A stretch of 64,000 bases of DNA from Nostoc sp. ATCC 53789 (GTDB taxonomy: Bacteria; Cyanobacteriota; Cyanobacteriia; Cyanobacteriales; Nostocaceae), in the NCBI RefSeq assembly GCF_009873495.1, contig NZ_CP046703.1, positions 992,001 through 1,056,000 of the forward strand, given 5' to 3'. The notes below the pieces were generated by a model, which was given only the letters and a program-made list of their open reading frames with translations, searched no databases and had not been told where the DNA came from. A program made the position numbers and the translations under genes. Positions 27,603 through 36,272 of this stretch are shown one piece after another; position 1 is the stretch's first letter, and each line of letters starts with the position of its first letter.

Positions 27603-29111
27603 ATGGCGAGAGACTTGCGGGGATTCATTAAAATTCTGGAAGAAAAGGGACAATTACGGCGGATTTCAGCTTTAGTTGACCCAGAATTGGAAATTGCTGA
27701 GATTTCCAACCGGATGCTGCAAAAAGGTGGCCCAGGGTTGTTGTTTGAAAACGTCAAAGGCGCTTCCTTCCCTGTGGCGGTGAATTTGATGGGAACTGTG
27801 GAAAGGATTTGCTGGGCGATGAATATGCAGCATCCAGAGGAGTTAGAAACTCTGGGGAAAAAATTAAGTATGCTGCAACAGCCAAAACCACCGAAGAAGA
27901 TTTCCCAGGCGATAGATTTTGGGAAAGTATTGTTTGATGTGGTGAAGGCGAAACCAGGACGAGACTTTTTCCCTGCTTGTCAGCAAGTTGTGCTTCAAGG
28001 TAATGATTTAGATTTAAATAAGTTGCCTTTGATACGTCCTTATGTTGGTGATGCTGGCAAGATTATCACGCTGGGACTGGTAATTACCAAAGATTGTGAG
28101 ACGGGTACACCAAACGTAGGTGTGTATCGCTTGCAACTCCAATCTAAAAATACGATGACGGTTCACTGGTTATCGGTGCGGGGTGGGGCGAGGCATTTGC
28201 GAAAAGCAGCCGAACGTGGGAAAAAATTAGAAGTAGCGATCGCACTTGGTGTAGATCCTCTCATTATTATGGCAGCTGCCACACCCATCCCTGTAGATTT
28301 ATCAGAATGGTTGTTTGCTGGACTTTACGGCGGTTCTGGTGTGCAGTTGGCGAAATGTAAAACTGTAGATTTGGAAGTTCCCGCCGATTCCGAATTTGTC
28401 TTGGAAGGAACGATTACGCCAGGAGAAGTGTTACCAGATGGGCCTTTTGGCGACCACATGGGCTATTACGGCGGCGTTGAGGATTCGCCTTTGATTCGCT
28501 TTGAGTGTATGACGCACCGGAAAAATCCGATTTACTTAACAACATTTAGCGGTCGTCCACCCAAAGAAGAAGCGATGATGGCGATCGCACTAAATCGCAT
28601 TTATACGCCCATACTGCGCCAACAAGTATCTGAAATTGTCGATTTCTTCCTCCCAATGGAAGCTTTGAGTTACAAAGCAGCGATTATTTCCATTGATAAA
28701 GCATATCCTGGACAAGCACGACGGGCGGCTTTAGCGTTTTGGAGTGCTTTACCACAATTTACATACACCAAATTTGTAATTGTTGTGGATAAAGACATAA
28801 ATATTCGCGATCCGCGTCAAGTGGTGTGGGCTATTAGTTCCAAAGTTGACCCAGTGCGAGATGTGTTTATTTTACCAAATACACCTTTTGATACCTTGGA
28901 TTTTGCCAGTGAAAAAATTGGCTTAGGTGGACGGATGGGAATTGATGCGACTACAAAGATTCCACCAGAAACAGACCATGAATGGGGTTCGCCTTTGGAA
29001 TCTGACCCAGATGTGGCGGCGATGGTAGAGAGACGATGGGCAGAATATGGTTTGGCAGAGTTGCAGTTAGGAGAAGTAGACCCGAATTTGTTTGGCTATG
29101 ATATGAGGTAA
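27603..29111 (+). CDS. UbiD family decarboxylase
   Basis: A 502-residue UbiD-fold decarboxylase that should use prenylated FMN. Features are the N-terminal MARDLRGFIKILEEKGQLRRI, NVGVYRLQLQ, HWLSVRGGARHLRKA and LPDGPFGDHMGYYGG. YKAAIISIDKAYPGQARRAA and FVIVVDKDINIRDPRQVVWA complete the family pattern. UbiD enzymes decarboxylate aromatic or unsaturated acids; in cyanobacteria a UbiD member is expected in plastoquinone synthesis (4-hydroxybenzoate prenylation pathway), which is the likely role. The UbiX flavin prenyltransferase is not in the window. Confidence 0.9.
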   Translation: MARDLRGFIKILEEKGQLRRISALVDPELEIAEISNRMLQKGGPGLLFENVKGASFPVAVNLMGTVERICWAMNMQHPEELETLGKKLSMLQQPKPPKKISQAIDFGKVLFDVVKAKPGRDFFPACQQVVLQGNDLDLNKLPLIRPYVGDAGKIITLGLVITKDCETGTPNVGVYRLQLQSKNTMTVHWLSVRGGARHLRKAAERGKKLEVAIALGVDPLIIMAAATPIPVDLSEWLFAGLYGGSGVQLAKCKTVDLEVPADSEFVLEGTITPGEVLPDGPFGDHMGYYGGVEDSPLIRFECMTHRKNPIYLTTFSGRPPKEEAMMAIALNRIYTPILRQQVSEIVDFFLPMEALSYKAAIISIDKAYPGQARRAALAFWSALPQFTYTKFVIVVDKDINIRDPRQVVWAISSKVDPVRDVFILPNTPFDTLDFASEKIGLGGRMGIDATTKIPPETDHEWGSPLESDPDVAAMVERRWAEYGLAELQLGEVDPNLFGYDMR

Positions 29112-29196
29112 CGTATTAAATAGAAACTGGTAAAAATCTCTGCTGACTATCAGCTTAACTGATTTTTATCAGTCAAAGTTATCTCAAATGTCAAAA

Positions 29197-30072
29197 TTAA
29201 AAAGCTGGAGAACATAGCCTGATATAAATATCTCTTTGATCGTCAGCAAAAGCTCTTCTACCATGAAGTATCCTTGTATTGTCAATCATTAAAATATCTC
29301 CTTTCCGCCACGAGATTTTCGTGGTAATTTTTTCAGCAATTTCATTAAGTTCAGAGACAACCTCCTCAGTAATTTCTGAATCATCCTCAAAATTAAGAAT
29401 CTTTGGGTTTAACTGCTTTGTGGGCAATAGACTATTAATAAATACCCGATATTTTCCACATCTACTGGGGATAATGGCTGGACAAATGTATTCAAGCAGA
29501 ATTGATTGATCATCATTTACTGTCAGATGCGTATTATTCTTCCGACACATTTCTTCTAGCTGATTCAAATCATCTGTTTGGTATTTTTTCTGCCAGTCCT
29601 CTTGAGATATCCGAACAGTAAATTTTAACTTCTTTTTGCTGAATAACTCTTTGGTTGAACTACTAATTTCATTAAAAAATTCTCTACCATCACACACGGT
29701 AGTTTCACCATCTTCTAATGGCGGATTAGCACAGAAAAACCACAACATAAGTGGGATGTTTTTCTGATAATACATTTCTCCGTGTAATTTAATCTCAGAC
29801 TTAAAATCATTTACACTTAAAAGAGTCTCATCTCCATTAATTACCTTCCGACTGAATGAACCACCAGCATAATTTATAAAATTGGTACTCAATAGATTGG
29901 TAAATTCTTTAAAGATTTCAACATCAACATCAAATCCTCTAAAAAGTAAAATTCCATAATCTTTAAATAGACGAATAATTTCTTCTTTATCTAATTCTAA
30001 AATACTGCTATTGTCAATATTAATAATTTCTTGACCCATGCCATCTGATATGGGCTGTATTTTGTGGTTCAT
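29197..30072 (-). CDS. TauD/TfdA family Fe(II)/2-oxoglutarate dioxygenase
   Basis: A 291-residue dioxygenase of the TauD/TfdA group. The iron site is seen as HGEM (HxE variant, IKLHGEMYY) with the distal His in TRILHGRRAF and the 2-oxoglutarate-binding Arg in IYIRLCSP. Use of HxE instead of HxD is typical of the clavaminate synthase/SyrP-like branch, which hydroxylates amino acids in natural-product pathways. No NRPS, PKS or other biosynthetic gene lies beside it, so the substrate is unknown. AT content is higher than in the adjacent ubiD-like gene. Confidence 0.85.
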   Translation of the reverse strand: MNHKIQPISDGMGQEIINIDNSSILELDKEEIIRLFKDYGILLFRGFDVDVEIFKEFTNLLSTNFINYAGGSFSRKVINGDETLLSVNDFKSEIKLHGEMYYQKNIPLMLWFFCANPPLEDGETTVCDGREFFNEISSSTKELFSKKKLKFTVRISQEDWQKKYQTDDLNQLEEMCRKNNTHLTVNDDQSILLEYICPAIIPSRCGKYRVFINSLLPTKQLNPKILNFEDDSEITEEVVSELNEIAEKITTKISWRKGDILMIDNTRILHGRRAFADDQRDIYIRLCSPAF

Positions 30073-30168
30073 ATAAATTAATAAATTATTAAAACTGTAC
30101 TCACTATTAGCGTTAACTACACTATAGGCATTTTAATACACAATCATAGCGTTGTGTTGCATCCATCT

Positions 30169-30193
30169 GCGCGTAGCCCGCCGTAGACATCGC
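30169..30193 (-). repeat. Short dispersed repeat (SDR), slightly shortened copy
   Basis: Reverse-oriented copy of the 29-nt repeat: GCGCGTAGCCCGCCGTAGAC followed by ATCGC. It lies upstream of the dioxygenase gene. Confidence 0.65.
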
Positions 30194-30348
30194 AGGACTA
30201 AATTTTGTAAAATGAAAAGTGTTATTACAGTACTAAAATTCTTTTTAGATAGCTACGTTATAAAGTTAGCCTTAATTTGTTTGGGTAGATTATGAGATAG
30301 AAATCGAACTCAAATCTTAGGTACTGAAGCAAAAAAATTGAGCAAATT

Positions 30349-30888
30349 ATGACCAAAAAGCTGAAAAATGCACCATCAAAGTTAGTAATAGGATTGGTAT
30401 TTAGTTGTATTAGTGTGATGCTCAATACAGGTATAGCTTATCAAATAGCTTTAGCAAAATCAACTAATCCACAAAAGTGCGATATTCTTGCCTACGTCAC
30501 TGATACAGATCCACAAGGTTTAAATGTGCGGAATGGTGCAAGTACAAATAACACAATATTAGGGCAAATACCCATCAACGAAACAGTTCAAGTTATTGGT
30601 GCTACTGGAGATTGGGTAAAGATTACTAATGCTAGTAATGGTTTTCAAGGAACTGGATGGGTATTTGTGCCAAAGCTGGGTTTAACAACGCAGGGCTACG
30701 GTACTAATGGCGTAGATTTATATGCTAGTAATAGTCAAGAAAGCCAAAAAGTGAGAACAATTCCTGCGAATACGGCTGTCAAATTGTTAGGCTGTCAAGG
30801 AGATTGGGCGCAGGTTGAATATCAAGGTGTTAAAGGTTGGTTGACAAAGGAAGATCAATGTGGTGCTGCCCTTACGAGTTGTTCTTAG
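30349..30888 (+). CDS. Exported SH3b-domain protein
   Basis: A 179-residue protein with an N-terminal signal sequence (LVIGLVFSCISVMLNTGIAY) and two bacterial SH3 domains: LNVRNGASTNNTILGQIP...GDWVKI (about 50-100) and VDLYASNSQESQKVRTIP...GDWAQVEY...GWL (about 120-168). Such domains bind cell-wall peptides or mediate periplasmic interactions. No catalytic domain is present. Paired cysteines around the second domain (GCQGDW, DQCGAALTSC) may form disulfides. It stands alone. Confidence 0.82.
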   Translation: MTKKLKNAPSKLVIGLVFSCISVMLNTGIAYQIALAKSTNPQKCDILAYVTDTDPQGLNVRNGASTNNTILGQIPINETVQVIGATGDWVKITNASNGFQGTGWVFVPKLGLTTQGYGTNGVDLYASNSQESQKVRTIPANTAVKLLGCQGDWAQVEYQGVKGWLTKEDQCGAALTSCS

Positions 30889-31154
30889 AACCTCACCCCT
30901 ACCTTTCTTGCTGTCAGCAAGCTATCCATTACCCGAATATTTGTTAATCAAAATATAACTTAATTGAAAGAAGGGCTAATTTCCCTGACTAACTTTATGT
31001 AATGCTAACTTAACTCAACTGCGATCGCTTCCACCTCAATTAAAACAGGCGATCGCAATTAGCGCGTAGTTGTGTCCCGCAAAGATAACACTACTTAGCT
31101 TTAACGGTATAATAAGTTGTTAAGTCCTGCTGCATCTCCTTCACCATAACTCTT

Positions 31155-31520
31155 ATGTCAGATCAACCTGCACCAGAAATCGAACTGCTCCGTGCGGCTT
31201 ATGCGGCCTTCAACGCACGAGACATTGACGCTGCCCTTGCCCTCATGACTCCCGACGTGGCTTGGCCGAAAGCGTTCAAAGGCGGTTTTGTCCGTGGGCC
31301 TGAAGAAGTTCGCGCTTACTGGACGGAGCAATGGAGCGAGATCAATCCGCACGTCGAGCCGATTTCCTTTTATTCGGAGGAGGACGGGCGCATTTTGGTC
31401 GATGTGCATCAGGTCGTGCGTGACTTGGATGGAGCAGTTCTTGCCGATGAACACGTGGGTCATCGATTCACCCTTGAGCATGGCTTGATTCAAGTCATGG
31501 AAGTCACGCAAGTAGGTTAG
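31155..31520 (+). CDS. NTF2-like (SnoaL-type) protein, GC-rich
   Basis: A 121-residue nuclear-transport-factor-2-like protein with LRAAYAAFNARDIDAALALMTPDVAWP, followed by GFVRGPEEVRAYWTEQW and HRFTLEHGLI. These small cone-shaped folds include isomerases, cyclases and ligand-binding proteins; the function cannot be set. The gene is visibly richer in G+C than its neighbours and uses codons such as CGC, GCC and CTC that are rare around it, so transfer from another bacterium is likely. Its stop codon lies inside the dispersed repeat at 31512, which supplies the last two residues (Val-Gly). Confidence 0.8.
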   Translation: MSDQPAPEIELLRAAYAAFNARDIDAALALMTPDVAWPKAFKGGFVRGPEEVRAYWTEQWSEINPHVEPISFYSEEDGRILVDVHQVVRDLDGAVLADEHVGHRFTLEHGLIQVMEVTQVG

Positions 31521-31622
31521 GTGGAGTGAAACGCAACCCAACATTACCACCTTATTTATGTTGAGTTACGCGATCGCTGCACCCAACCGACAAAACTACG
31601 GTTCTCAAGGTAGACGAGGTTT
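31512..31622. repeat. GTAGGTTGGGT-type dispersed repeat, copy B
   Basis: Nearly the same sequence as 19355-19477, including the inverted ends (GTAGGTTAGGTGGAG ... GCACCCAACCGAC) and the TACGGTTCTCAAGGTAGACG tail. It fills the whole space between the NTF2-like stop and the uracil-DNA glycosylase stop, overlapping both gene ends. Confidence 0.7.
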
Positions 31623-32301
31623 AATTGTTATTTTGGAATTCGTCTAACTTAGCCCGCACTGCCTGGATATCCTGCCACATCAACCATTTAGGCGCACCTC
31701 TTTCTTTAGAAGGATTACGCAGTAAGTAGGAAGGATGAAAAATCGGCATACATAAACGCCCTTCCCACTCCAGCCACTGTCCGCGAATTTTCGTAATCCC
31801 TCGCTTATCGCCAGTGATGCCTTTGACAGCAGTTGCACCTGTTAACAAGATTATTTTAGGGTCAACTAGACGAATTTGTTCTAGTAAGTAGGGTAGACAA
31901 GCCGCTACTTCTGTTGGAGTAGGAACTCTATTATCTGGTGGGCGACATTTATTTATATTAGCTATATATACATCATGCTCGGTAGTTAGATTCACCGATG
32001 CCAGAATTTTCTCCAGCAATTGCCCCGATCTACCTACAAATGGTAAACCAGTTTCGTCTTCATTTTGACCAGGCGCTTCCCCAATAACCATAATTGGGGC
32101 TTTGAGATTACCGCGTCCGACGACAGCATGAGTCCGAGTGTCTCCCAATGGACAACGGTGGCAGCGATCGCAATGCTGTGTCAATTCCGTTATGGTGGAA
32201 TAAGTTCCGGGAGCGATCGCAATTTTAGCGTCTGTAGGAATTAGTTCTCGTTGGTTAAAGGTTGAGTCGTCGAAGAGGCTGAGTTGAGTTTCGCTGCTCA
32301 T
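31621..32301 (-). CDS. Uracil-DNA glycosylase, family 4/5 (Fe-S)
   Basis: A 226-residue uracil-DNA glycosylase with a [4Fe-4S] cluster, which removes uracil from deaminated DNA. It shows CxxC (CHRCPLGDTR, N-terminal cysteines), the water-activating motif GEAPGQNEDETGLPFVGRSG, NINKCRPPDNR with the third cysteine, and the DNA-intercalation HPSYLLRNP preceded by the fourth cysteine (GRLCMPIF). The first ~25 residues (QLSLFDDST...) are an extra leader. It is monocistronic and convergent with the NTF2-like gene through a repeat. Confidence 0.93.
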   Translation of the reverse strand: MSSETQLSLFDDSTFNQRELIPTDAKIAIAPGTYSTITELTQHCDRCHRCPLGDTRTHAVVGRGNLKAPIMVIGEAPGQNEDETGLPFVGRSGQLLEKILASVNLTTEHDVYIANINKCRPPDNRVPTPTEVAACLPYLLEQIRLVDPKIILLTGATAVKGITGDKRGITKIRGQWLEWEGRLCMPIFHPSYLLRNPSKERGAPKWLMWQDIQAVRAKLDEFQNNN

Positions 32302-32495
32302 GAAAATTAGGATTTTGATATCAGCGCTAGCTGTTTTTTCTGAGTTAAATACTGCTCTGGTTGCAGATTTATCTGAATAAATAGACTTTTGCTGAATACT
32401 TAATTATTTATACAAAATCTTATTGTATCAGTTAAGTTGAGACAAAATTCAGTCATGATAAAAGCAGTGCCGTCCTAAGATGCTGGGGGGAACCC

Positions 32496-33194
32496 ATGTC
32501 ACAGACCCCGCTTTTTGCCGATCGCACCCATGCGGGTGAATTATTAGCGCGAGTGATTCAGGATGTTTTGACTCAGCAAACTATTGCTTCTGGGATAAAA
32601 CCTGTACCAATTGTTTATGCTTTGCCAAGAGGGGGTATACCAGTAGCAGCACCAATAGCACGTCTATTGAATTGTCCGTTGACAATCGTTGTAGCGAAAA
32701 AGATTAGCCATCCAGAAAACCCAGAGTTAGCAATTGGTGCAGTGACTACTTACGGAAATGTTCTTTGGACTGATCAAAAGCTATTTCGGTTTAAAGATGA
32801 TACAAGGTTGCGCGAAGTGGCTTTAAATAAAGCTATCATCCAAGCTAAGTCTCTTGAGGCTCAATTAATTACTGCTTGTCCGCAGGTGAATGCCGAGAAT
32901 GCTACGGCTATTTTAGTTGATGATGGCATTGCTACAGGAATGACAATAGCAGTTGCCGCTACTGCTATCAAAGCACTGTCTCCAGCAGCAGTTTGGCTAT
33001 GTACTCCAGTTGCACCACAAAGATTGCTACCTTGGTTAGAACAGTGGGGCGATCGCACAATCGTCTTGGAAACACCAGAACCCTTTTGGAGTGTGAGTAA
33101 TTTCTACGCGGAATTTCCCCAAGTTGATACATCAGAGGTTCTCAGATATCTCCAGCAACAAAATAGAATGGGGCCAATGGATCTATCCGAGTAA
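32496..33194 (+). CDS. Phosphoribosyltransferase-family protein
   Basis: A 232-residue type I phosphoribosyltransferase fold with YALPRGGIPVAAPIARLL near the start, VVAKKISHPENPELAIGAV, and the PRPP loop AILVDDGIATGMTIAVAATA. It belongs to the group of predicted phosphoribosyltransferases often found with hydrolases; the base or sugar acceptor is unknown. Upstream GGGGGGAACCC lies about 9 bases before the ATG and can serve as the ribosome site. It is convergent with the TPR gene at 33228. Confidence 0.85.
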   Translation: MSQTPLFADRTHAGELLARVIQDVLTQQTIASGIKPVPIVYALPRGGIPVAAPIARLLNCPLTIVVAKKISHPENPELAIGAVTTYGNVLWTDQKLFRFKDDTRLREVALNKAIIQAKSLEAQLITACPQVNAENATAILVDDGIATGMTIAVAATAIKALSPAAVWLCTPVAPQRLLPWLEQWGDRTIVLETPEPFWSVSNFYAEFPQVDTSEVLRYLQQQNRMGPMDLSE

Positions 33195-33227
33195 TTTTAA
33201 GTTTGAATTGTTTCCTTCTTTTGCTTT

Positions 33228-34331
33228 TTAACTATTTGAAGATGTTCCTTGCTGGTATTGCATAGCTTTGGCATAATCACCCAAAGCGTAGCAAGCGACT
33301 CTCAAACGATCAAGAGCTTCTTCTTCACTACGACGGTCTTTGATATTCCTAGCTAAGAGCAAACGTTGTTCATAATATGTAATTGCTTTGTTATAGTCAC
33401 CCAGAGCTTCACAAGCAACTCCTAAACTACCTAAAGATTGTTCCTCGCTACGTTTGTCTTGAATTTCTCTGGCTAAGAGCAACCTATCTTCATAATACTT
33501 AATAGCTTTAGTATAATCACCTAGAGCATAACAAGCATTACCCAGATTTTTGAGTACCTGAGAAGCACTACGAACATTTTTTAAGGAGCGTGCTAGTACT
33601 ACACACTGCTCATAATAAGCGATCGCTTTGGGGTAATTATTCAAAGCATACCAAGCATTACCCAAATTTTTGAGTACCTGTTCCTCGCCCCAGTTATCTT
33701 TAAGTTCTCGCACAATCTCTAGGCTTTGCTGCTGATACTCAATAGCCTGTGTAAAGTTACTCAAAGATTTATACACCAATCCCAAATTATTCAATGCTGC
33801 AACTTGACTCCGTTTATCTTGCAGCTGTTGTGTTATTTTCAAACACTTTTCTAGAAACTCAATAGCCTTGTTATGGTCATTCAAATGACGGTATGAATTC
33901 CCTAAATGGGAAAGTGCTTGCATTTGCAATGCTAAATCTGAAGTGTTATTGAGCAAAGACAAACACTCCTGGGAGTAAGATATCGCACCTTTATAGTCTC
34001 CAGCGCTATAAGTCACCAATCCTAAAAAAGAAAGCGCCTGTGCCTGTTTTTGCAAATCCCCAACTCCCTGAAACAGTCCCAAAGCTTGTTGTAAAGACTT
34101 CAACGCTGCAATTAATTCACCAGCTTGCTGCTGTTGAATTCCTTGCCGTAGTAGCTTGGATGCTTCCGATAAATTGTCATCATTTTCCTGTGGAGGTAGT
34201 ATTTCTGCATGTGAACCAGAGCCAAATTCATGAGTAATTGTATTACGCTTCACTGGTTTTAAGTATGTTATGGGTAATTGTAGGGGAATTGTATTTTTCG
34301 ATCTATTATTCCATTCGCCTTTAGGCATCAA
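33228..34331 (-). CDS. TPR repeat protein
   Basis: A 367-residue soluble protein made of about seven tetratricopeptide repeats of the LGN/kinesin-light-chain type (40-residue units such as ALNNLGLVYKSLSNFTQAIE and VLKNLGNAWYALNNYPKAIA), from about residue 60 to the end. The N-terminal ~60 residues are low-complexity. It has no enzymatic domain, so it should act as a protein-binding scaffold; the partner is unknown. A 122-bp MITE-like repeat lies 72 bases upstream of its start. Confidence 0.85.
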   Translation of the reverse strand: MMPKGEWNNRSKNTIPLQLPITYLKPVKRNTITHEFGSGSHAEILPPQENDDNLSEASKLLRQGIQQQQAGELIAALKSLQQALGLFQGVGDLQKQAQALSFLGLVTYSAGDYKGAISYSQECLSLLNNTSDLALQMQALSHLGNSYRHLNDHNKAIEFLEKCLKITQQLQDKRSQVAALNNLGLVYKSLSNFTQAIEYQQQSLEIVRELKDNWGEEQVLKNLGNAWYALNNYPKAIAYYEQCVVLARSLKNVRSASQVLKNLGNACYALGDYTKAIKYYEDRLLLAREIQDKRSEEQSLGSLGVACEALGDYNKAITYYEQRLLLARNIKDRRSEEEALDRLRVACYALGDYAKAMQYQQGTSSNS

Positions 34332-34403
34332 CCCCTTCCTTTGAAGTCTGGTGGTAAATATAGTGTTCCCAAAACCAGAAGGTATCTTTCATCAGGTTGT
34401 TTA

Positions 34404-34525
34404 GGGACTTCCAAATAAAAAAATGTCCCAAAACTGACGAAAGAACCCTCTCTATTTCTCTTCTCTCTGTGTTCTCTGTGTCTCTGTGGTTCGTTTATTT
34501 GGATAATTTATTTCTTGGAAGTCCC
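34404..34525 (-). mobile_element. 122-bp MITE-like repeat, copy 2
   Basis: Inverted copy of 24987-25108 with the same terminal repeats (GGGACTTCCAA / TTGGAAGTCCC) and the same length. TTA flanks both ends (34401-34403 and 34526-34528). The IS630-family element begins only three bases further on, so one of the two inserted beside the other. Confidence 0.8.
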
Positions 34526-34622
34526 TTAGTACAGCTTTGCTTAAATTCGTAGCGAATTGACAGGGGTAAATTGTTGACGGTAAGGTGAGGATACGTGGAC
34601 TATCCCTCAAGCATTCGGTACT

Positions 34623-35780
34623 ATGGCTGGTCGGCAAAAAACCTACAAGGTGCAGCTAACAGAAGAGGAAAAAGAACTGTTGCAGCAGCAAGCGAATGCC
34701 CGAAAAACAGGGCAAAGCAAAGGCAAACGAGCCAAAATAATACTTACAACTGCTGAAAATTCAGATTGGACAGATGCTCAAATTGCTCAAAATATCGGCT
34801 GTTCACAAGCCCTTGTTCGGAAATGGCGCAAACGTTGGTGTCAAACTCGTAGTCTAGAAGAAGCACCCCGTCCAGGTCGTCCTCGGATATTTGAAGCAAT
34901 TATACGAGCAAAAGTTACTGCGTTCGCGCTTCGCGTTGCCGCAGGCATCGCTTGCAGCAACCCAACGGATTTTGATCTTCCCTTGGCGAGGTGGAGTTGT
35001 AGCGATATTGCAGCACATCTAGTCACGCTAGGCATTGTAGTATCCATAGCGACTTCAACAGTCTGGCGATGGCTAAAATCTGAGCGGATAAAACCTTGGC
35101 GGTTTCATACTTGGATGCATCGGATTGATGATAATTTTGTTGCAAAAGCAACCCCTGTACTTAAACTGTATGCTCAGGCAAAATTTTTGATTAAAGCTGG
35201 ATTCTGGGTGGTATGTGTGGATGAAAAAACTTCCATCCAAGCACGATCCGGCTTACATCCAAATATTGGGGCAGGTGTCAAACAACCAGTTCACTTTGCA
35301 GCCAGATATGCCCGAAAAGGAGCAACACATCTTTTTGCGGCTTTGAGCGTTGCTGATGGTCTGATTTATGGTTGTTGTCGCCCAACAAAAACATTCCTTG
35401 ATTTTCAAGGATTTCTTTTAGAAGTATTGATACCAGAAGCCATTCGTCGGGGTATGCGCCATATTTATTTAATCCTTGACAACGGCTCTACCCATGCCCC
35501 AAAACAATTACAGGCTTGGTTGAATCAGAAGCAAAAAGAAGACGGTTGGAATTTTACGGTGGAAGTGGTCTGGCTACCAAAATATGCTTCATGGTTAGAT
35601 CAAATTGAAATTTGGTTCAGCATTTTACAACGTAAATTACTGACTCCAAATGATTTTCCTGACCTCAAGACCTTACAGCAACGTATAACTGATTTCATCG
35701 TCCGTCACAATGATTCAGCCCAACCAATCAAATGGTCATATACAGTAGCCCAGATGATGGAGAAATTCGCTACGAATTAA
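34623..35780 (+). CDS. IS630 family transposase
   Basis: A 385-residue DDE transposase. The N-terminal helix-turn-helix is seen in WTDAQIAQNIGCSQALVRKW, followed by a Pro/Arg-rich linker (EEAPRPGRPRIFEA). The catalytic residues are Asp in VVCVDEKTS, Asp in LILDNGSTHAP and Glu in WLDQIEIWFSILQRK. No frameshift is seen, so it is possibly active. Around residues 101-110 the stretch FALRVAAGI appears to be extra. It is encoded by a GC-rich insert (34921-34951) that resembles the dispersed short repeats of this genome, inserted in frame between VTA and ACSNPTDF. The last codons lie inside the right inverted repeat. Confidence 0.92.
   Translation: MAGRQKTYKVQLTEEEKELLQQQANARKTGQSKGKRAKIILTTAENSDWTDAQIAQNIGCSQALVRKWRKRWCQTRSLEEAPRPGRPRIFEAIIRAKVTAFALRVAAGIACSNPTDFDLPLARWSCSDIAAHLVTLGIVVSIATSTVWRWLKSERIKPWRFHTWMHRIDDNFVAKATPVLKLYAQAKFLIKAGFWVVCVDEKTSIQARSGLHPNIGAGVKQPVHFAARYARKGATHLFAALSVADGLIYGCCRPTKTFLDFQGFLLEVLIPEAIRRGMRHIYLILDNGSTHAPKQLQAWLNQKQKEDGWNFTVEVVWLPKYASWLDQIEIWFSILQRKLLTPNDFPDLKTLQQRITDFIVRHNDSAQPIKWSYTVAQMMEKFATN
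34921..34951 (-). repeat. Short dispersed repeat inside the IS630 transposase gene
   Basis: A GC-rich stretch (CGTTCGCGCTTCGCGTTGCC then GCAGGCATCGC) differs in composition from the surrounding gene and resembles, in reverse orientation, the GCGATGCCTGCGGC-type short repeats. It keeps the reading frame. Exact borders cannot be fixed without an empty-site copy. Confidence 0.55.
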
Positions 35781-35801
35781 TGCAAAGCTGTACTTAGCGC
35801 A

Positions 35802-36272
35802 TCATTTAACGCTTTTACAATCAACATCTGCGCTGTATGTATGGTGCAGGCTCTCTCGCACCTCCATTAAAATTTTTCCTAGCATATTTTTACCGCTACC
35901 ATCGGCTCCGCAACCCCAATAAAAATCGATGGGTGAGTTTTCAACAATTGCTGCATTACCTGTGGAAAGTAAGATATTCCTAATATCTGTATGAGTTTGA
36001 AATTTACATAGCACAGCTTGCCGCATGATATCGTCTTTAACTTGTTCCCAATCTTGACGTAGTGGACGGGTTCTCTCACGTCCCATTCTTGCCGCATCTT
36101 TAGGTGTTTTAACTTGGCGGATTTGCTCTAAATGAGGTGTATCCACAAACTTTTGCGCTTGAAAGTAGTGTTCGCTGGTTGACCAATACAATCCATCTAA
36201 TTGAAACCCGTGGTGCGAAAAGTTAGAGAAACAACCATATTCTTCACGAGTGCTATAAAAGTAGATTGTCAT
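35802..36272 (-). CDS. NADAR (YbiA-like) family protein
   Basis: A 156-residue NADAR-domain protein. It starts MTIYFYSTREEYGCFSNFS and continues WSTSEHYFQAQKF, AARMGRERTRPLR, DIMRQAVLCKF, with W-G-CGADGSGKNMLG near the end. The family handles ADP-ribose-linked intermediates: E. coli YbiA cleaves reactive riboflavin precursors, and other members reverse ADP-ribosylation. The role here is unknown. It lies just right of the IS630 element on the opposite strand; its stop is 7 bases from the element, so the 3' flank was disturbed by insertion. Confidence 0.88.
   Translation of the reverse strand: MTIYFYSTREEYGCFSNFSHHGFQLDGLYWSTSEHYFQAQKFVDTPHLEQIRQVKTPKDAARMGRERTRPLRQDWEQVKDDIMRQAVLCKFQTHTDIRNILLSTGNAAIVENSPIDFYWGCGADGSGKNMLGKILMEVRESLHHTYSADVDCKSVK

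Larger units (their letters stand above)
34529..35794 (+). mobile_element. IS630-family insertion sequence, apparently complete
   Basis: About 1266 bp. The terminal inverted repeats start GTACAGCTTTGC and include ATTCGTAGCGAATT (34529-34558 and 35764-35793, 28 of 30 bases alike). TA dinucleotides flank both sides, as expected for IS630/Tc1-mariner target duplication. The single transposase gene runs into the right inverted repeat. Left-end boundaries are uncertain by one base. Confidence 0.85.
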
